From Actinoplanes campanulatus (GTDB lineage Bacteria; Actinomycetota; Actinomycetes; Mycobacteriales; Micromonosporaceae), in assembly GCF_014647795.1 (NCBI RefSeq), contig NZ_BMPW01000024.1:1-64000 (forward strand): a DNA stretch of 64,000 nucleotides, given 5' to 3'. Under the pieces are notes generated by a model. The model did no database searches. It saw only the letters and a program-made list of their open reading frames with translations, and was not told the DNA's origin. Shown one piece after another: positions 1 to 7,918 of the stretch. Made by a program: the position numbers and the translations under genes. How positions within the stretch are numbered: position 1 is the first letter of the stretch; each line of letters begins with the position of its first letter.

Positions 1-177
1 AGAATTGCCATGAATCTCCGCTGAAACAATTGCATCAGCATAACCTCTCATCGGCAGTTCAGTTTGCTTATGACGCGCCTGTATCCGCCTGTCGACGGGA
101 GGGAAGGCCGGGCCGGCGTGGTGACTGGCCGGGGCGCATGTGTGGGCAGGATCGGCCACTGATCGGCAGGACCCGGC
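1..177. other. Left edge, no gene seen
   Basis: This stretch starts relatively AT-rich and becomes GC-rich. I see no convincing reading frame. It lies downstream of the minus-strand MarR gene and may hold the 3' flank of a gene outside the window. Confidence 0.4.
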
Positions 178-690
178 CTAGGTAGGCGGCCGGACCGCGG
201 GAACCTCCATGCAGGCCGTGAGGTGCGGCGCAGCGGCCCTCAGTAGCTGGTAGCCGATTTGGGTGAGCTGCTCGACCTGCTCCGGGGTGAGCACGTCGAA
301 GACCAGCCGCCGGACCTCCCGGACGTGCGCCGGAGCGGCCGCGGCGACGGCGGTGGCGCCCGCGTCGGTGAGCACCGCCTCGACCCAGCGGCCCACCGGG
401 GAGTCGGTGGTGCGCCGCGTCACCCAGTCGTGTTTCTCCAGCCGGGAGACGGCGTGCGAGAGGCGGGACGGTGAGGCGCAGGCGAGGTGGGCGAGGCTGT
501 TCATGCGCAGCGCCCGGCCGGGGGCCTGGGTCAGCGAGGACAGGATCGTGAACTCGAAGAAGTTGAACCCGGAGTCCCGCTTGAGCTGCGCGTCGATCGC
601 GGCGGGAACTGTGGTGAGCACCGTGGTCAACGCCATCCACGCGCGCTGCTCGTCGTCGGAGAGCCAGGGGGCGGATGTGGGGTCGCTCAC
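178..690 (-). CDS. MarR-family transcriptional regulator
   Basis: A 170-residue protein of usual MarR length. It has a winged helix-turn-helix core around residues 45-110: a helix with FNFFEFTILSSL, the recognition region ASPSRLSHAVSRLEKHDWV, and a wing ending in VLTDAG. MarR proteins are dimeric repressors that usually sense phenolics, quinones or oxidants. The gene is divergent from an azoreductase, and the ~95 bp between them carries two TTGAA-N2-TTCAA palindromes, so autoregulation and control of the azoreductase are likely (inference). Function resembles the quinone-sensing MhqR/YodB logic of Bacillus, but the ligand cannot be read from sequence. The ATG start sits just beyond the palindromes. 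Confidence 0.9.
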   Translation of the reverse strand: MSDPTSAPWLSDDEQRAWMALTTVLTTVPAAIDAQLKRDSGFNFFEFTILSSLTQAPGRALRMNSLAHLACASPSRLSHAVSRLEKHDWVTRRTTDSPVGRWVEAVLTDAGATAVAAAAPAHVREVRRLVFDVLTPEQVEQLTQIGYQLLRAAAPHLTACMEVPAVRPPT

Positions 691-718
691 GACTGAGCAG
701 AGTACGCGATCCCTGCCC

Positions 719-766
719 TTGAACTTTCAATAGTTGATGTGGCAACCTTCGTGTTGAACATTCAAC
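719..766. promoter_or_regulatory. Probable MarR operator region between marR and azoR
   Basis: Two copies of the palindrome TTGAA-N2-TTCAA lie at 719-730 (centre CT) and 753-766 (GTTGAACATTCAAC), 35 bp centre to centre. Between them, at 731-748, is TAGTTG-N6-CAACCT. The arrangement suits repression of both divergent genes. The same elements recur at 52256-52311. Confidence 0.65.
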
Positions 767-786
767 TCAGATTTGGGGAGAAATCG

Positions 787-1407
787 ATGGCAATCCTGCG
801 TATCGACGCCAGCATCCAGGGCCCGAACTCCGCCAGCAGCGCGCTCGCCGACCTGGTGGAGAAGGAACTGGCCGGCGCCCCGATCGTCCGCCGCCACCTC
901 GCCACCGACCCGATCCCCGCGGACGCCTGGGCGAACGCCATCCAGGGCACCTACGCCCCGGCCGAGCACCGGACCGACGCCCACCGCAGCGCCCTCGCGC
1001 TCGCCGGTGAGCTGGCCGCCGAACTGCGCTCCGCCGACGCGGCGATCCTCGCCCTGCCGTTCTACAACTACGGCGTCTCGCAGCACGTCAAGGCATGGTT
1101 CGACCTGGCCATGGCCGGCGGCGAGCAGGGCGAGAAGTTCCTCGACGGCAAGCCGGCCGTCGTCCTCACCACCCGCGGCGGCGCCTACGGGCCCGGCACG
1201 CCCCGCGACGGCTGGGACCACAACACCGACTACCTGCGGCGCGTCGTCGGCGACATCTGGGGCGCCGAGCTCATCCTGATCGAGCGTGAGTTCACCCTGG
1301 TCGGCGTGAACCCGGCCCTCGACGCCTTCACCGAGACGGCCGAGCTCATGCACAAGACCGCCGCCGAGGCCGCGTCGGCCGCCGGCCGGGTGCTCGCCTC
1401 CCGCTGA
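787..1407 (+). CDS. azoR: FMN-dependent NADH:quinone oxidoreductase / azoreductase
   Basis: A 206-residue flavodoxin-fold enzyme that reduces quinones, and azo dyes in vitro, by two-electron transfer from NAD(P)H using FMN. It starts with the short beta strand ILRIDASIQG, where AzoR binds FMN phosphate. It contains LPFYNYGVSQHVKAWFD (AzoR: PMYNF.IP..LK.W.D) and a TTRGGAYGPGT loop that matches the AzoR flavin loop. The ATG at 787 is chosen because a GGGGAG ribosome site lies 6 nt upstream. An in-frame upstream ATG at 739 would place operator DNA inside the gene. It is divergent from the MarR gene and probably repressed by it. Likely role is detoxification of quinones and other electrophiles. 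Confidence 0.88.
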   Translation: MAILRIDASIQGPNSASSALADLVEKELAGAPIVRRHLATDPIPADAWANAIQGTYAPAEHRTDAHRSALALAGELAAELRSADAAILALPFYNYGVSQHVKAWFDLAMAGGEQGEKFLDGKPAVVLTTRGGAYGPGTPRDGWDHNTDYLRRVVGDIWGAELILIEREFTLVGVNPALDAFTETAELMHKTAAEAASAAGRVLASR

Positions 1408-1434
1408 CGTCGTTCTTCCTTTCTTGTACGGGCT

Positions 1435-1475
1435 GCGCCGTCCCGCGGAACCAGGGCTGTTCCGCCGGACGGCGC
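1435..1475 (+). terminator. Hairpin after azoR
   Basis: A nested stem pairs GCGCCGTCC (1435-1443) with GGACGGCGC (1467-1475). The inner arms CGCGGAA and TTCCG extend it around a loop. It lies 28 bp past the azoR stop. There is no clear T-run, as is common in actinomycetes. Confidence 0.55.
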
Positions 1476-1542
1476 GACCGTCTGCCCACTCACGCCTTTG
1501 CCGCGCCCGCCGGGCTGAGCTGCCCACTCACCCTGATGGCCC

Positions 1543-1580
1543 CATCCGGCGGCGGTGACCCCCGTGACCGCCGCCGGATG
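1543..1580. terminator. Bidirectional terminator hairpin
   Basis: A perfect 14-bp inverted repeat (CATCCGGCGGCGGT / ACCGCCGCCGGATG) has a 10-nt loop. It stands just before the end of the convergent flavoprotein gene, where it could stop transcription from either side. Confidence 0.65.
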
Positions 1581-1586
1581 GCCGGA

Positions 1587-2744
1587 TCAGTAGGACAGGC
1601 CGCCCGGAGCGCCGACGAGCGCCGCACCGTGGCCACTCAGCCAGCCCTCGGCCGCGGCGGCGTGCTGGCTGAACGTGTGCATGTCGCGGAACCGGCGCTG
1701 GACCGGCGACGAGTTCCGGGCCACCTGGCCGCCACCGGAGCGGTAGCACGTGTCCACCACCGACAGCGCGGCGTCGGTCACCCACGTCAGCGTGGCCGAA
1801 ACCCGCGGGCCGATCGCCGCCAGCCCGGCCGGATCGCCCGAGCACAGCGCCCACACCTCGTCGGCGGTCGACTCCAGGAGCGCCCGCGCGGCCCGCAGAC
1901 TGAGGTCGGCCCGCCCCAGGTTCGCCTGGAACAGTTGACTGTCGGCGAGCCGCGCCCGCGCGTACAGCCGCTGTTTTCCGGATGTGGCGAGCTCGACCGT
2001 CGCATCCAGCGCGCCCTGCGCGATGCCCACCGCGACCGCGCCCAGGTGCAGGATGAAATGGGTGAGCGGCGACGTGAACCCCGGACCGGGGACCGTCGGC
2101 GTCCCGGCGAACAGGTCGAAGGTGTGCTCGCCCGGCACCCGGACCCCGCGGATCTCGACGTCGTGCGAGCCGGTGCCGCGCAGTCCCAGGACCTGCCACG
2201 TGTCGACCACCCGCGCCTGCGACGCGGGCACCAGCACCGATCGCATCAGCGGCGTCCCCGGGACGGGCCCCGGCTGCGGGGCACCGTCGGCGCCGAGCAC
2301 CACACAGTTGCCGAAGATCCAGTCGGCGTGGGTGCTGCCGCTGCCGAACGCCCAGCGACCGTCCACCTGGAACCCGTCACCGGCCGCAACGGCCGTGCCC
2401 TGCGCGTTGAAACCGCCGGCCACGATCACGTCGGGCCCGGCCGCGTACATCTTGTCGAACGTCTCCCGGCCCAGGAACGCCATCAGCTGCGGGGTCTCCG
2501 AGCCGATCATCACCGTCCAGCCGACCGCCGGATCCGCGGTGGCGAGCGCCTCCAGGACCGCCATCCCGGTGCGCAGGTCGATCTCGTGCCCGCCGTGCGA
2601 CCGCGGCACGAACATCCGGAAGAATCCCGCCGACCTCAGCTCGTCGACCAGGTCCGACGGCAGCCGCCGCACCGTGTCCAGCTGATCGGCCCGGGCCTGC
2701 AGCGACGGCGTCAGAGCACGCGCGCGGTCGACCAGTTCCTGCAT
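1587..2744 (-). CDS. Acyl-CoA-dehydrogenase-fold flavoprotein (HsaA/monooxygenase-like)
   Basis: A 385-residue protein with the three-part fold: helical N-terminus (RADQLDTVRRLPSDLVDELRSAGFFRMFVPRSHGG), beta domain (GFQVDGRWAFGSGSTHADW), and C-terminal helices ending in the RRFRDMHTFSQHA region. These features fit the Acyl-CoA_dh_2 subgroup that includes the flavin monooxygenase HsaA and thioester-free oxidases, better than true acyl-CoA dehydrogenases. I see no catalytic glutamate in the usual acyl-CoA dehydrogenase setting. No flavin reductase lies beside it. The ATG is preceded by GGGGGAACGAG. Upstream are GGGAC/GTCCC palindromes. Substrate unknown. Confidence 0.75.
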   Translation of the reverse strand: MQELVDRARALTPSLQARADQLDTVRRLPSDLVDELRSAGFFRMFVPRSHGGHEIDLRTGMAVLEALATADPAVGWTVMIGSETPQLMAFLGRETFDKMYAAGPDVIVAGGFNAQGTAVAAGDGFQVDGRWAFGSGSTHADWIFGNCVVLGADGAPQPGPVPGTPLMRSVLVPASQARVVDTWQVLGLRGTGSHDVEIRGVRVPGEHTFDLFAGTPTVPGPGFTSPLTHFILHLGAVAVGIAQGALDATVELATSGKQRLYARARLADSQLFQANLGRADLSLRAARALLESTADEVWALCSGDPAGLAAIGPRVSATLTWVTDAALSVVDTCYRSGGGQVARNSSPVQRRFRDMHTFSQHAAAAEGWLSGHGAALVGAPGGLSY

Positions 2745-2798
2745 CTCGTTCCCCCATGAGGTATCTCCGCTGACCGGTCCTCATCACAGTGGACGAGC

Positions 2799-2858
2799 GT
2801 CCCGGATCGCCAGGGACAACTGTCCCGGCCGGTCGGGATTGAACGGTAGGGACATGTC
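2799..2858. promoter_or_regulatory. Cluster of GGGAC/GTCCC palindromic half-sites
   Basis: GTCCC (2799-2803) faces GGGAC; GGGACA-AC-TGTCCC is a perfect inverted repeat at 2813-2826; GACATGTC lies at 2851-2858. The cluster occupies the promoter side of the flavoprotein gene, so an unidentified repressor or activator probably binds here. Confidence 0.45.
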
Positions 2859-2893
2859 GGGAAGCTGTCGTCCGCCGCGATGCGGACCCGCCC

Positions 2894-3781
2894 TCACCCG
2901 CCGGACGGACCGCGTGTGGCGGTGTCGAGAGCGGCGACCACGGCCGCGACCGCCGGATGGGTGGCGGCACCGCGCCGGAACGCGACCCGGGTACGCCGCC
3001 GGGTGCCCAGCGCGGTCAGCCGAACCGCGGCCGGTGGCGTGACGGCCGCCAGCTCGGGCACGAGCGAGACACCCTGACCGGCGGCGACCAGCGCCAGGAC
3101 GGTGGCGAAGTCGTCGGCGTGATGACGCGCCCGCGGGGTGAACCCGGCGGCCCGGCAGACCCGCTGGGTGACCTCGTGACACAGCGTCCCGGGGGTGGCG
3201 AGAATCCAGGGCCTGGTCGCCGTCTCCGCCAGCGCGCCGGCCGCCGTCCCCGCGGGCTCGGCCAGGAAGACCGTCTCCTGCAACAGCGGCACCGAGTCCA
3301 GCGCCGGATCCGCCTCGGCCGGCGCGACATCGTAGTCGTGAAGCAGCCCGACGTCGAGGGTGCGTTCGCGCAGCGCCGCCGGAACCGCCACCGGGTCCAG
3401 TTCGGTGACCATCAGCTCCAGCGCCGGATGGTCCCGGCCGAGAGCCACCAGAGCCTGCGGCAGCAGCGTGCGCACGGCACTCGGGAACGCACCGATCCGG
3501 ATCGGCCCGGCCGGCCCGGTCCGGACCGCGGCGATCGCGGCGTCCGCCTCCTCCAGCGCCGCGAGCACCGCCTCGGCATGCCGGACCAGGACCTGCCCGG
3601 CCGCGGTGAGCGCCACCCGCCGGCCGGTGCGCTCCAGCAGCGGCACACCGGCCTCGCGTTCCAGCGCCGACAACTGCTGGGAGACCGCCGAAGGCGTGTA
3701 CGCCCGGGCCTCGGCCACCGCGGCGATGGTGCCGAGCCGGTGCAGATCACTGAGCAGACGCAGGCGGCGCACATCGAGCAT
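2894..3781 (-). CDS. LysR-family transcriptional regulator
   Basis: A 295-residue protein of typical LysR length. Residues 1-60 form the winged helix (MLDVRRLRLLSDLHRLGTI, then ALAYTPSAVSQQLSALE-type sequence with AVSQQLSALER as recognition helix). Residues ~90-290 form the periplasmic-binding-like effector domain (GPIRIGAFPSAVRTLLP). It is divergent from a DapA-like gene with 60 bp between the starts, the classic layout for a LysR activator and its target. A 7-bp inverted repeat lies in that gap. Which metabolite it senses is unknown. Confidence 0.88.
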   Translation of the reverse strand: MLDVRRLRLLSDLHRLGTIAAVAEARAYTPSAVSQQLSALEREAGVPLLERTGRRVALTAAGQVLVRHAEAVLAALEEADAAIAAVRTGPAGPIRIGAFPSAVRTLLPQALVALGRDHPALELMVTELDPVAVPAALRERTLDVGLLHDYDVAPAEADPALDSVPLLQETVFLAEPAGTAAGALAETATRPWILATPGTLCHEVTQRVCRAAGFTPRARHHADDFATVLALVAAGQGVSLVPELAAVTPPAAVRLTALGTRRRTRVAFRRGAATHPAVAAVVAALDTATRGPSGG

Positions 3782-3818
3782 CAGTTCAGCTTACGGTTTC
3801 CGGTAGAAATGTGAACTG
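3782..3818. promoter_or_regulatory. Candidate LysR binding region
   Basis: CAGTTCA (3782-3788) and TGAACTG (3812-3818) form a perfect 7-bp inverted repeat with 23 nt between. Inside is a second dyad around TTACGGTTTCCGGTA. The position, directly between the divergent lysR and dapA-like starts, supports a regulatory site. Confidence 0.45.
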
Positions 3819-3841
3819 GACCTTATGCTGCGACCGGCGGA

Positions 3842-4675
3842 ATGCTGAACCGCATGCTGAACGGAATCCTCGTACCCCTCATCACGCCCTTCGACGATGC
3901 CGGCGCCGTCGCGCTCAGCGCGCTGGAACGCCTCGCCCACCAGGTTCTCGACGACGGCGCGGCCGGGCTGGTCGCGCTCGGCACGACCGGTGAACCGGGC
4001 TCGCTGGACCCCGGCGAGCGGCAGGCGGTCGTCGACGTCGCCGCCCGGGTGAGCCGTGAACGCGGAACGACACTGCTGGTGGGAGCCGGAATCACCCCGC
4101 CCGATGGTGCGATCGAGCTGAGCCTCGTGCCACCCTTCGTCCGGCCGGGGGAGGAGGGCGTGGTCGCCCACTTCGCGGCCGGTGCCGGGCCCAGAGTGAT
4201 CTACCACGTGCCCCACCGGACCGGTCAGGACCTGTCCACCGCGACCATCCGGCGGCTGGCCGCGATCCCCGGTGTGCTCGGCATGAAGTACGCGACCGGC
4301 GCCGTCGACGCCAGCACCGTCGCCCTACTCGCCGACCCGCCGCCCGGGTTCGCGCTGCTCGGCGGCGACGACGCGCTGATCTCGCCGATGCTGGCGCTGG
4401 GCGCGGACGGCGGCATTCTGGCCTCCGCGCACGTGGCCACATCGTCGTTCGTGGAGCTGTTCGAGACATGGCGCGCAGGCGACGTCAAAGCCGCCCGCAC
4501 CCTCGGCGCCCGCCTCGCCGAGGTGTCCGCCGCACTGTTCGCCGAACCCAACCCGACCGTGATCAAGGCGGTCCTGCACGCCCAGGGCCGGATCCCCACC
4601 GCGGCGGTTCGGCTGCCACTGCTGCCCGCCGGACCCCTAACATCGGCTGATGCGTATCGCCTGGTCAACCGATAG
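3842..4675 (+). CDS. DapA/NanA-family aldolase-like protein, internally shortened
   Basis: A 277-residue member of the dihydrodipicolinate synthase / N-acetylneuraminate lyase family (usual length ~290-300). Visible are LVALGTTGEPGSL (pyruvate-binding GTTGE), YHVPHRTG with the catalytic tyrosine, and GMKYATG with the Schiff-base lysine. After VGAGITPPDGAIELS the sequence jumps directly to LVPPFVRPGEEGVVAHF. About 13 residues that normally form a helix and core barrel strand (the family's AxxLGADAVLV part) are missing, in frame. It may be a diverged or inactive enzyme. A second ATG at 3854 is an alternative start. The 3' end overlaps the next gene by 26 nt. Confidence 0.75.
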   Translation: MLNRMLNGILVPLITPFDDAGAVALSALERLAHQVLDDGAAGLVALGTTGEPGSLDPGERQAVVDVAARVSRERGTTLLVGAGITPPDGAIELSLVPPFVRPGEEGVVAHFAAGAGPRVIYHVPHRTGQDLSTATIRRLAAIPGVLGMKYATGAVDASTVALLADPPPGFALLGGDDALISPMLALGADGGILASAHVATSSFVELFETWRAGDVKAARTLGARLAEVSAALFAEPNPTVIKAVLHAQGRIPTAAVRLPLLPAGPLTSADAYRLVNR

Positions 4676-6305
4676 CGGCCCGGATCCGGCGCTGGTGCGG
4701 ATGTTCCCCGCGGACCAGCCGTCCGCGGTCGCCGACGCCGGTGATCTGCTCGTCACGCTGACCGAGCACCACGAGGACTTCGACTGCCATCTCGGCGACC
4801 TGCACGACCGGCGCTGCCCGCCGGCCGGCCTGCGGATCTGGGACAAGACCTCCGGACGGCCGCTGCGGACCGTCTCCGGCGTCAACCCCGGCGGTACGGG
4901 CAGTCCGATGCTGGTCACGGCCGTCCTCGACGGGCGTACGGTCGCGGTCGTCGGTCTCTGGCAGGAACCGCCCGTGATGCTGGACCTCGCCACCGGCGAC
5001 CGGATCGGCGTGCTGCCCGGCCACGCGGACGCCACCGACGTACAGGCGCTCGCCCTGGCCGGAACGGACGTGGTGACCGCCGGCTGGGACGGCGTCCTGC
5101 GGATCGCCGGCCGGAACAAGGCCTTCGAGACCGGCGAACGGTCGAACACGCTGGCGATCCTGGACGTGAACGGGCGGCGCGCCGCCGTGGTGACCGGGCG
5201 CGACGCCGTCAGCCTGTGGGACCTCACCGACGGCGCCCCGCTGGGCCGCCTCGACGTCGACGCGCACGCGCTCGCCACCTGGCCCGGCTCGCCGTCGGTG
5301 GCCGTTCAGGACCGGTCCGGCGGCATCGTGCTCTGGGACACGGCGACCGGCGCCCACCACCATCCGGCGACACCACCGGTCCACGAGTTCGGCCGTCTCG
5401 GGGCGGTGACCACATCCGCCGGGCGCCGGCTGCTCACCCTGGACGGCGGCAGCGCGGTCCACCTGTGGGACGTGGCCGCCGACCGGGAGTTCGGGGCGCC
5501 GCTGCGCGGACCACTGCTGAACGCCCAGGTGATCCCCGCCGGACCCGGAACCCTGATCGCCGCGTCCGCGGACGACGACACCGTCTCGGTGTGGAGGCTC
5601 GGCGAGAACCGGGCGCCCGAGGAGATACGCAGCCCCGGCGACATCCGCCGGATCGAGGTGACCCCGGACGGCTGGGTGGTCGGCGACGGCGGCCCGGTGC
5701 GGTGGCGGGTCGCGGACGGCGTACCCGGGACCGGCGGTGGCGATTTCCCGGCGGACCAGCCCCTTCGCGTCCGGCTGGCCGGCGAGCTGGTAGCGACCTT
5801 CCACGGCTCGCTGGGCGGTGTGCGGCTCGGCGGCGACCGTACGATCGAACACCCCTACCCGCCCCGCGGAGCCGCCGCCGGCCTGCTCGCCGGCCGCCGC
5901 GCGATCGCCGTGAACTGGATGTTCGGGCCGTTCACCGTCTACGACCTGGACACCCTCACCCCGATCCCGGCACCCGCGGACGTGGCGATCGGCGAATCGC
6001 CCCGGGCCTGGGCCGGCGACGCCGTGGTGACCGTGCGCCTGGGGGAGGTGCTGGCCCACGACATGCGGACCGGCACGACCACGCCACTGCAACCGAAGGA
6101 GGACGAGCCGGTCACCGCGCTGGCCGCGTTCGGCACGGTCATCGCGGTCGCCCGCACCGACGGCAGCGTGGCGATCGTGGACGTCCCCACCGCGCGCGAG
6201 CGGGACCGGCGCACGTTCCCCTTCGCCGCCACCGCCCTGACCTGGGCCCCGACCGGCGAGCTGATCGTGGCCGTCCGCCGGGACGTCTATTGTGTGGCGG
6301 CCTGA
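4650..6305 (+). CDS. WD40-type beta-propeller protein
   Basis: A 551-residue protein without signal peptide or membrane segment. Repeated blades carry WD-like ends: LRIWDKTSG, VSLWDLTDG, IVLWDTATG, VHLWDVAAD and TVSVWRLGE. Such propellers are protein-binding scaffolds. No enzymatic domain is visible, so no function is assigned. The start ATG lies within the end of the DapA-like gene, which suggests translational coupling. The 3' end overlaps an opposite-strand LysR remnant. Confidence 0.7.
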   Translation: MRIAWSTDSGPDPALVRMFPADQPSAVADAGDLLVTLTEHHEDFDCHLGDLHDRRCPPAGLRIWDKTSGRPLRTVSGVNPGGTGSPMLVTAVLDGRTVAVVGLWQEPPVMLDLATGDRIGVLPGHADATDVQALALAGTDVVTAGWDGVLRIAGRNKAFETGERSNTLAILDVNGRRAAVVTGRDAVSLWDLTDGAPLGRLDVDAHALATWPGSPSVAVQDRSGGIVLWDTATGAHHHPATPPVHEFGRLGAVTTSAGRRLLTLDGGSAVHLWDVAADREFGAPLRGPLLNAQVIPAGPGTLIAASADDDTVSVWRLGENRAPEEIRSPGDIRRIEVTPDGWVVGDGGPVRWRVADGVPGTGGGDFPADQPLRVRLAGELVATFHGSLGGVRLGGDRTIEHPYPPRGAAAGLLAGRRAIAVNWMFGPFTVYDLDTLTPIPAPADVAIGESPRAWAGDAVVTVRLGEVLAHDMRTGTTTPLQPKEDEPVTALAAFGTVIAVARTDGSVAIVDVPTARERDRRTFPFAATALTWAPTGELIVAVRRDVYCVAA

Positions 6306-6427
6306 GCGGCCACCGCCTCGGCGAAGGCCGACAGCGCCGGTGACCGCGGCCCCTCCCGGGTGACCGTGAACAGCCGCCGTCCCATCTCCGCCTCGGCCAC
6401 CTCCGGTAGGCGGGCGCCCGCTCCGGC
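6287..6427 (-). pseudogene. Remnant of a LysR regulator C-terminus
   Basis: Read on the minus strand, this stretch gives AGAGARLPEVAEAEMGRR followed by LFTVTREGPRSPALSAFAEA and a stop at 6287-6289. That is the typical last ~45 residues of a LysR effector domain (AGxGxALLPE ... R.hP.ALxAFxEAl). Upstream the similarity stops abruptly and there is no HTH. It overlaps the end of the propeller gene. I read it as a decayed, 5'-deleted gene; a chance match is possible but unlikely. Confidence 0.5.
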
Positions 6428-6463
6428 TGTCCACCTTCGAGCCGTTGCCGGACAGCCCGGCCG

Positions 6464-7534
6464 CTAGCCCCGTGCCAGCTGAGGGAATGCTTCGCGCACG
6501 GCGGTGAACGCCTGCCGGTATCCGTCGCGTCCGTGGACGTATGCCAGGCACACCAGGGTTTCGAGCGCTGCTGCCAGCGAGTCCTTCATCGCTGAGTGAA
6601 AGAGGGTGCTGATCGCCCAGTCCTGCGGTGACTCCTCGTTCCCGCCGTCAGGTGGAACGGGAACACTGGTCCGGACGACGTCGGCGGTGCCGAGGATCGA
6701 CCAGACCATCCCGCTGTCGTCGAACGGTGGAGGGACCTGCATGCCTTTCCGTAGCGCGGCGACTGCCGGAGCGATCTGCGGAAGATCGACCAAGCCTGCC
6801 TGCTCCAGAGACCGCAGCGTCGCCCATGTCGCGATTCGCCGCTGAGTGGCGTCATCCGCGTCGGCGACGGCGAACTCCAGAGCGATGTCCAGTTCGGAGA
6901 TCGCGTCCAGGTACAGGCCTTCGGCGTGACGGAGCCGGTCGTTCGGGATCCGGTCGCCCCATCGCTTCCGTGCCTGCTGTGCCTGCTCCTCCGCTTCGTG
7001 CTGCTCGTCTTCCTGCTGTTCCTGTGGAGTCAGTGTCCGTCGGGCCCGGTGCCAGTAGGCCGCCCGCTCGCTGTGTTGCTTCACGATCCGGCCGCCGGCC
7101 GGCGAGGCGGGCCAGAACTGCAGCAGGTACGCGTCAGGGGTCTCGTCGGTGGTGTCCGCCTCGTCCATCCCGCGGAGGCTGTACCGGACCCGGTAGGTAT
7201 CGCGGGGCAGGTCGAACTCGAACGCGTCGCCATCCAGACCAGCAAGGACGACTCGGTCGGACAGAGCCGTGAAGGAGACCTCAACGACGTCGTCCCAGCC
7301 ATCGTCGAGCGGCGGCGCGCTGGGGTACAGCTCGACCCGAAACGGGAGCCAGCCGGTGTGTGTACCGGTAGTCAGCGCGAGGACTCCCTCGACCCCCGCC
7401 CCGCAAAGGCCGTTGCTTTCATCCGCCCAGGCATCGTCCGGGTCGTATTCGATGTCGTACGGTTCCTCCCCGCTGGTCACCGAGGCCGAGCCGTACGTCA
7501 CGAACACCCGCGGCTCGTCCAACAACACCGTCAT
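6464..7534 (-). CDS. Conserved-looking hypothetical protein
   Basis: A 356-residue acidic soluble protein that I cannot assign. Residues ~1-150 look like a beta-rich domain (EPRVFVTYG, GWLPFRVELYP, DVVEVSFTAL, TYRVRYSLRGMD, YLLQFWPA). Residues ~165-200 are a charged Glu/Gln-rich helix, probably coiled coil (QEQQEDEQHEAEEQAQQARK). The C-terminal ~150 residues are helical. The ATG at 7534 is chosen because GGGAGGT lies 7 nt upstream. An upstream in-frame extension to 7711 exists but is Arg/Cys-rich and not convincing. No operon partner. Confidence 0.65.
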   Translation of the reverse strand: MTVLLDEPRVFVTYGSASVTSGEEPYDIEYDPDDAWADESNGLCGAGVEGVLALTTGTHTGWLPFRVELYPSAPPLDDGWDDVVEVSFTALSDRVVLAGLDGDAFEFDLPRDTYRVRYSLRGMDEADTTDETPDAYLLQFWPASPAGGRIVKQHSERAAYWHRARRTLTPQEQQEDEQHEAEEQAQQARKRWGDRIPNDRLRHAEGLYLDAISELDIALEFAVADADDATQRRIATWATLRSLEQAGLVDLPQIAPAVAALRKGMQVPPPFDDSGMVWSILGTADVVRTSVPVPPDGGNEESPQDWAISTLFHSAMKDSLAAALETLVCLAYVHGRDGYRQAFTAVREAFPQLARG

Positions 7535-7918
7535 CCTGAGACCTCCCGACCATCGGCATCCCCGCCGCAGCCATGCGTTGAGATCATTGGACACCATCGG
7601 TGCGGGGTGCGTGACCGCATCAAGAGGGACCCGTGCCGGGCTGGCCCGGATCAGGAGACAGGTGCCACATCGTCCAGCGTCACGGGTGCCGAGCGGGTGA
7701 CCGGCCATCACGAGGCAATTTGAACTAGCCTCCTAGGACACAGTAGGCCGTGTGTTGGTTACTACGTCACGTCGCGGGCGCGGCTCGGCTTCCGTGGATC
7801 AAGGTGCGGACGTCGGTGGTCCAGTCGGGACCGGCCGTGAGGACGTCATTTGCCGTTGAGCGGCCTGGAAGACCTTTAGCCTCAATCGGGATTATTCATC
7901 CGGTTTTGGAGGTTTTGG
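7535..7918. other. Intergenic region before namZ-like gene
   Basis: About 380 bp between divergent genes. The left 180 bp are open on the minus strand but look noncoding. The part near 7870-7910 is AT-rich (ATTATTCATC) and is the likely promoter of the downstream gene. No convincing operator or RNA was seen. Confidence 0.4.

Noticed and set aside
739-786. N-terminal extension of the azoreductase from ATG 739
   Set aside because: It would translate operator DNA; the ATG at 787 has a ribosome site and begins the family domain.
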